The notes beneath the pieces are model-generated. The model was not told the DNA's origin and searched no databases. It worked only from the letters and a program-made list of their open reading frames with translations. A stretch of DNA of 64,000 bases from Aculops lycopersici (Eukaryota > Arthropoda > Arachnida > Trombidiformes > Eriophyidae). The position numbers and the translations under genes are program-made. Shown here piece after piece: positions 57,638 through 64,000 of the stretch (its first letter is position 1; each line of letters opens with the position of its first letter). The stretch is taken from NCBI GenBank assembly GCA_015350385.1, contig WNKI01000002.1, positions 3,846,894 through 3,910,893 of the forward strand, written 5' to 3'.

Positions 57638-57763
57638 AGTGGCGCTCCATTACCGCGATCTGCCAGTTGTGACCACGAACGAGTTTTTAACTGATTGCAT
57701 AATAGAGACTGCAAATGCATCGAGGAAAATGGTGCTGCTTCTAAGTGAACAGCTGCTAAGAAC
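57638..57763 (+). CDS. Long Toll-type receptor, exon 3 (middle of the TIR domain)
   Basis: A 126-nt exon bounded by acceptor GATAAACAG and donor AAC|GTAAGT. Its first base completes the arginine codon split after exon 2. It encodes VALHYRDLPVVTTNEFLTDC, then IIETANASRKMVLLLSEQLL. This matches the TIR segment of long Tolls (LCLHYRDFPV... AI..S..TI.VLS), including box 2, whose usual RDxxPG appears here as RDLPVV. The loss of the usual glycine after the proline region is a notable variation but also occurs in long Tolls (RDFPVG). The exon ends before box 3 (FW), so at least one more exon is required and was not found before 64000. Confidence 0.9.
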
Positions 57764-60700
57764 GTAAGTATCTTCTCTCTCTTAGTTTTTTCTTATTATC
57801 TATCTATATATATATGAATTTAGAGCTAAAAGTCGAACAGCTCGATCCAATTGTTTTCCCTTGCCTCAATTTCCGATAAACTTTTCCATGTCGTGCTCTT
57901 TCCTCTCGCTGCGAGAGTGAGTGAGGCATTGTTATTTTAAAAGGCATTCTACTGGCTAGCTTGCCAATGGAACAACACTCGCCCGCTGAAATCATTATGA
58001 TGCAAACTGCACGCAATCTCATCGCCGAATTTTCTTCAATCTGGCAGTTTAGTTTTTTCCCTCCAAAAACTACGGGAAAAAGAGGAACAACGAAAACGGA
58101 GCTAATCCTTTGACGACTCGCGCAGATGCAGGGTGACTGATGAAAATGAGCAATCTGCTTGACGTCCAGCACTAAAACTCACCTGCTTGCCGAGGAAACT
58201 AGACAACCAAGGGGGCGTCTCGCTTAATCGCCTCCACTCTTTCGCCAGTCGAGATGAGCCGCTTGTCTTCGTGTTTATTGTTTATTGCGCCGACACGACT
58301 AAAATCGCAAGCCGAGTGATGATTTGCAAGAGAGTGAGAGAGAAACAAGAGAGATGGCCGAGGAAACAATAAAATTTCCCATTCGTTTGTCTCGAGTTTT
58401 ATTGGAATTGTTGCATCGTAGCCGACAGAATAAGCTGCGGTGGCCGCGGCGCCGATTTCTTATATTTGTTGTGCTTGCAAATCTCTCAACTTAAACTCAA
58501 ACTCAAACTCAAACACGAGAAGCGTAAGTGCAAACACAGTGAACAACAGCAACAACAATAACTCTGGCCACAATGATGCAAATGAGCTCTCAGTTTACCT
58601 GGCCGATTTATTGGCAGTCTATCGGTCTCTACTGGGCAGTGGAACCAATCGACTTGGCCGACGACAACTACCTGTCGCCGCTGTCTCAAACCGCAACGGC
58701 ACGACTGCGGCGAGCGGCGAGGCAAGTTTTGCAAGAGCTGAAGCAAAATCTTGACGCTCGCTCAAGTTGGTTGGTGTGGAAGCAGATTAGAAAACTCCCC
58801 AGATTGAGTTATATAATTCCACTTAATCTAGAGACCGAGAGGAGCTTCAATGTTTTCTCGATCCGTTGGCCGGCTTTTGAGTTGCTGCTCACTTGGCCAG
58901 GTGAAGTTGAGAGAGAGACACGGTAATATTCACACAGAGCAATCATTTTTGCAACCTCTGCTCTCGTTCTCTCGTTGCTTGATGATTATTTTGCGCAGAC
59001 TTTACTGAGGCAACTTCTTCTTCATCCTCGCATTCGCAAACTAACTAGCAGCAGCGGCGACGGCGGCAATAGCAAACTTGTGGCCTTCAAATGCGGAGAG
59101 GTAGTAGAGGCAGCAAAATGATGACCAAGTCGGTGAGACTTTTGGGTGCCCTGCGAGAGTTTTGCTTCAGCCGCTTGGTCTCCCGTCGTTGAGTTTGGCG
59201 CGCTCGCCGTCGTCGTGATGTACACAAGGTGCACAAGTTAAACTCGGCGACTAGAGGAGCCGACCGAGGGAAGCCGCAAAATTTCAGTTCTGTTTCCCAA
59301 GTGTCGACACATGAGCGAGTTTTTTAAATCTGGATTATGGCGTGCGTCGCGTTTGATCCCATTCCTCTAGCCTCTTGGTCGCCAACTGGACGTAGCGCAA
59401 GTTGTGCCGCTCGACCAACCTGCTGGAGCTTCGTCATCCAAATTTGCGAGCCTTAGTCGCAAAGTTAGTCGCCGAGTTGGAGTAGCCGCGAGTTTGATTA
59501 TTCAATAATCACATAATAGCCGCCCTACTCCTCGGTGATGTTGCAATAATCGCGCGACTTTTGCCCGCCACTTGGCTCAGTTCCTCAAGTCTTACGCAAG
59601 ACTCTTTTAAAAGCAGACAACGGCGACGTTTACGATAGGAACTTACGTAAGACTCCCGCGGCGACAGGAAGTGGGCGCTGGGAACGAGTGGGCGCGGTAA
59701 TGTTGCAGCGGCTACCATTGGTTGTTAGCGAGGCAGCTGACGTGCGGTAGCGGCGCCGGCAACACCAGCTCGACTCCCAATGGCCAGCTCGCATGTGTTA
59801 GTTGGATTTGGAATTGAATGCCATCTGAGAGCCGAGTTGGCTGCCAATTTGATTAGAGCTTGCGAGCGTAGTTGCCAGTCTGTCTGGCTGTCCGCTTGCC
59901 TCCCACTTTAAGTCGAGCGCCAGTCGACACACAAAGTTGCTCCAGTTTGTCGCCACGCGCTCGACTCTAGCTGTTCCACTTTGTGTATCCAGTTGTGTTG
60001 CCGGTCAAATGCGATAATCCAGACAAAATAAACACGCGCCTCTGCCAACTGAACATGTTGTCGCCGCATCACTCTCATTGTGTTCCTCTCACTTTAGCTC
60101 TTGTTGCGGCTTAAGCTTGCGCTCGACTTCCGCTCCACGCGAGCCTCTAGCCAGTCGGTCAGTCAGATGAGGCTTGCGAGTCGCATCTCACCGCAACTCG
60201 CGACCCGTTAATCAAGCGGCCGGTTGTTCGGTTTAGTCGCTCGGTTGCCACGACCTGCCAATTATTCAGCAAGTTGCTCCCTCTCGCGCTGCTGCTTCAG
60301 TTGCAAGGCAACACCACCAACCACAACCGAGAACCGGGAACTGGCAGCCAAACGGAAGTGGCCAGCTACAGTCGGCGCCTAATCAAATCAATTCAACTTT
60401 GCGTGTTTGTGTTGCGCAATGGTTAACTTGGCTCGTCGCTTGCGTTAATCTTAATTGCGCGCCTTTTCTCTCGCCCAACTCCACGAGCGACGATACTCTT
60501 TGCCGGAAGCGACCGCAACTTCGTTCCGTTCGACTCGGGAGTTCAGGTGAGATTTTATAGCCCTCCTAGAAGCGCGTGCCAACTACGTGACCACTGGCCA
60601 GCCACCAAGAGAGATAGAGAGTTTCCCTACTTCCTGCAGGACTTTGCTCGAGGATAGCGAAACTCGATATTAAATTAATGTTGCCCGCAGCGAGCTTACC

Positions 60701-62718
60701 TGTCGCTCGCTCGCTCGCTCTTGTCGTGTGCTGATTGCAGGTCAGTTACTTATTTTTGGCCTCAAGTTTGCTGGCCATAGGAGCGGAAGTGGCAGCATCA
60801 CAGGCAGGCGTTGTTGTTGCAGTTGTAACAGTTTAATAGTTAGGTAGGACTTGAGAGCTCGATGAACTTGGCAAGATAAGCGACGCAGTAGAAAGATGAC
60901 AAGCGTTAGTCAGTGATGCGAACTCGTGTGTGTGTATCTTGTAGAAATTTGAGCCACTCTCCCTCTGCTATCTCATCTCTTTTTCGATTTCTTGCCCTCG
61001 ATTCCTCTGGCTCTGGCAACAAACTTGCGACAATATGGTTACTTATCTAGCGATGGCCACGCGCCTTTCCACTAATCTTTTTTAGTGATAGCAGTTGTTG
61101 TCGTTGTAGTTGTAGTAGTAGTAGCAGAACCAAGACAACGAGCAACGCAAAGAGAGACCCACGCAAAGAGCTTAAGTGAGATCAAGTCTCAAGTGTCTCG
61201 AGGAATCCAAAGCGTGCGCTTGACCCCAACTTGGCAAGCGAGCGCGCGACAAACAAGTGGCTCCATCATCTTGCCGCCAAATTGTTGAGCGCTCAAGTTT
61301 CTCTCCATTGCATCAAGTTAAGTCCATTGAGCTCCTCGCTCCCTGCCTCTTTGGCCATCAATGAAAAACAAGTTGCTCTGGCGTTCCCTTTGTGCCGCCC
61401 AATCGAGTCTCGGCAACAGAAGCAGCGGCGATGGCAAAAGTGATTGATTTATTGATTATATCGCACAAGTGCTAAAAAATTTCGCACTCCATTTTATCGG
61501 TGGCTGTTGTTGTAATCATCTCTTTCCATTACATTTTATTTTGTCCACCAGCAACTCGACCTTTTGATCTTTGCCATGTAATCGCACGCTCAACAGCCAA
61601 CTCGCCAGCTAGTCATTAGCAAACGACAAACTCAATGGCCGTCGCCTCAAGTTTCGTTGTCGTTTATACGAACCGACGAGGACAAACATCCGCCAAGTGG
61701 GCAAAGTCATAATAGCAGCGGCAAGTGTGTGTTTTGGTTTGGTTCGGTCTAGCAGCGCGTATTGTCCTGCCATCTTGAGCTGGCCAATGGCCACTCGTGC
61801 ACTAGATTGTGTTTTTTATTTCCATTCTCTTCCCGATGTGTGTTTGTGTGTGAGAGAGAATCTAGAGGGAAAATACACTTTGGAAAATACAAAAAGCAGT
61901 TTGCTCTTTTCTCTTCCCTTCTTTCAAAACCGAGACCAAGGAAACCCGAAAACCAAAACCAAGCGCCAAGGCCAACAAACGAGAACAAGAACGACAAACG
62001 CCATTGCTGCTCATTGTTCTCTCGTTTGCTATCTTTGTAGTAGTTGTCGTCGCCCAGAGTGACGACGTTGCTTTGGTTTGCTCGACTGACTGACTCGCGG
62101 TTTTGTCTTCTCCTCGCCCGCCTCCCTCTGCCTGTTAGCTGGTTCACCTGTTGGCGCGTGTTTGTATTCTAGCGACAAGTGGTTGCGGCGTCATTGTTAT
62201 CAGAATGGTAGCGACTAAAGCTAAGGAGTTTCAACGCGAGGGGAAGTCTATCGTTTGGATTTGAGATTAGAAAACGTTTTTCGCTCTCTAAAGTCATTGT
62301 GTTGCTGCTCATTTGGCTCCCTAATTGAGCAACAAGTTAAGTTGCTCATTTCAGTTTATGAACTCAAAAGCGACGATTTGTTGCCTTTCGGCTGTCAGCC
62401 AACGAGACAAGAAAAACGGACAAACTGTCAAGTGAGCAGCGGCCATATAACTAACTGACGTGTCCTTTGCCTTTGGAAGTATTTAGGATATATGAAATGG
62501 GGAGCGACCAAGTGAGCAATAAGGCGATGGTGGCTGGCGGAATTTTTCAATGGCAAGTCATTCGAATGTCATTAGAAAATTTTGTCGCTCGCTGAGAATT
62601 TTGAACACTCTTTTGGTATAACTGACTGCTCATCTGCATACCGCCACCAAAGTGTCCAGTCAGTTATTTCCTCTCTTCGCTTTTCTTGCTATCAAAATCA
62701 AAAGCCAACATCTAGTCC

Positions 62719-62762
62719 TACCGCTACCATCAACTGTGTTGAAAGTAGTAGTGGTAGCGGTA
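62719..62762. repeat. Perfect inverted repeat, 11-bp arms, 22-nt loop
   Basis: TACCGCTACCA at 62719-62729 pairs with 62752-62762. Confidence 0.8.
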
Positions 62763-62914
62763 AATGATTTTCACGTATCTTCCCACATTCCACTTTGGTT
62801 TCTGCCAAAGTGAGAGAGGGGGAGAGAGAAGAAAAAACGCTTCGGCGACATTAATTCGTCCAAAGAATTCAGCCACAAAACTAAACTCTTTGACTAGCAC
62901 AGTGTGTTGTTGGT

Positions 62915-62946
62915 CGAAACAAGTGTCCTTTTGAGCACTTGTTTCG
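62915..62946. repeat. Perfect inverted repeat, 11-bp arms, 10-nt loop
   Basis: CGAAACAAGTG at 62915-62925 pairs with 62936-62946. Confidence 0.85.
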
Positions 62947-64000
62947 TTGGAGTTTACTTTGAAGAATCCAACTTGTTTAAAAGGCAGAGCGAGAGTGAGA
63001 AGAAGTTTAGATTTGATTCACTCTCTCGCGGCTCTGGTTGCTTTTGCAGTTGTTCAAAAGAAAAAATAGTTGGCAAGTTTGTTTGACTCTTCCAGAAGTC
63101 CAGTTAGTTTTCTGCTCTCTGTCTTCAAGTCCAACTCCAACTCCCGAAACTCGCCCCTTTCTGCATATTAAATGAGCAACAACACTCGTTCACTGGCGAC
63201 TCTCCAAATGGCCAGTCGCGTCTCTCGATTTGACTAGCCAGCCGACCAGTTAGCCAGTCGGTGGGCAGAGACAACAAATTGCCTCTCTAGCACAAATTAG
63301 AGTCTCTTGTTGTGTTCATTCGCTCAGTGGACTCGCTTCTAGTCAACAAACTCCTCACCTGCTAGTGCATCTACCTGCTAGTCGGCTGCAGTAGACTGCA
63401 AAAGCTTAATTGGCGCTCGCCAGAGACGATAAGGTAAACTTTTTCGCGCACTAACAACAACACACTTGCACTTGTCGCCCGTCGCTTGCTGTTGTTATTT
63501 CTTCTACTGTGTTGGTTGTCATGTGATGTAAAAGTTGAATTTTAATCAGTTTGCTTCGAGCTAGAGAAACAACTGAAACTGGCGGATAAACAACTCAAGT
63601 TCAAATGAAAACTTGGCAGAGAAATTTGAGATGCGACGAGTGAATTTGTCGAGAATGTTAATTGTGATAATAATTCCAAGTTTGATTAGCTCGCTGACTC
63701 AACATTCCAACTCTTTTTGCTCGGGTTAATAAACTGCTCGCTGGCTAACTGATATCAGATCGGTGCGATACCTTAACGCTTTAAACTCGTCGCAATCTTC
63801 GCTCATTTGCGCTTCCAAATGAACCAACTAATTGGGCCGTTAAATTGAATCGAATTCGGCCAGCGAGCTAGCTAGCAGCGAGATAACAGCAACCAGTGTG
63901 TTCGTGTTTGCGATTGTGATTTAAGTAGCTTACTAGAGGAGAATTTAAACTGAGCTAAACGGAGTCGGAACTAAACTGAATGTTGAATAACTTAACTCTC

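Larger units (their letters stand above)
57764..64000 (+). other. Non-coding DNA after Toll exon 3, probably intron 3
   Basis: Since the TIR domain is incomplete at 57763 and no continuing exon was found, this is best read as intron. It holds AAACTC hexamer repeats (58493-58515), a CGCT run near 60709, hairpins at 62719-62762 and 62915-62946, and short chance frames. No other gene was recognised on either strand. Confidence 0.6.

Noticed and set aside
58573..58926. 117-codon frame after Toll exon 3, considered as the missing TIR end
   Set aside because: It has no box 3 (FW) or other TIR pattern and starts inside unrelated sequence.

Overview
This is nuclear DNA from an animal, most likely an arthropod. 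A mite or other chelicerate is possible, but that is a weak inference. The evidence is a set of spliced genes with GT/AG introns from 46 nt to more than 6 kb, a long Toll-type receptor, a secreted protein recalling the arthropod DM4/12 family, TATA and AATAAA signals, very many microsatellites, and two 20-N scaffold gaps (33387-33406 and 53979-53998). Nothing bacterial or viral is visible. I did not identify the species.

Layout. (1) 3.2-13.7 kb, plus strand: a five-exon Pde1-type cyclic-nucleotide phosphodiesterase with a TATA promoter and a 6.2-kb first intron. (2) 14.3-16.2 kb, plus: a DONSON/humpty dumpty replication gene, whose last exon lies past an apparent stop and is reached through a 46-nt intron. 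(3) 16.2-17.2 kb, minus: a secreted or membrane protein with a DM4/12-like cysteine motif. (4) 17.8-21.2 kb: a transposon island with two pieces of a Tc1/mariner-like DNA-binding domain, a 290-bp MITE with ~50-bp terminal inverted repeats, a truncated second copy, and a copia-type reverse transcriptase/RNase H fragment. (5) 21.6-24.15 kb, plus: an intronless large subunit of ribonucleotide reductase. Its 3' end probably overlaps that of (6) 24.4-25.5 kb, minus, an orphan secreted protein. (7) 25.5-46.7 kb: about 21 kb without a recognisable gene. (8) 46.7 kb to the window end, plus: a long Toll receptor whose TIR domain is split by a 6.8-kb intron; the end of the TIR is outside the window.

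Functional grouping. DONSON (replisome and fork protection) and ribonucleotide reductase (dNTP supply) are both S-phase genes and lie 5 kb apart, with E2F-like motifs upstream of each. The phosphodiesterase and the Toll receptor are signalling genes with large non-coding surroundings typical of developmentally regulated loci.

The most unusual signals are not genes. One is a very dense scatter of the heptamer CAGGTAA on both strands at 31.0-45.7 kb, 29 copies by hand count where about 2 are expected; this is the Zelda/Snail-type motif class and it lies just upstream of the Toll gene. The other is a surplus of perfect short-loop inverted repeats across the window, the best having 17-bp arms around a 5-nt loop. 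Counts were made by eye and should be recomputed.
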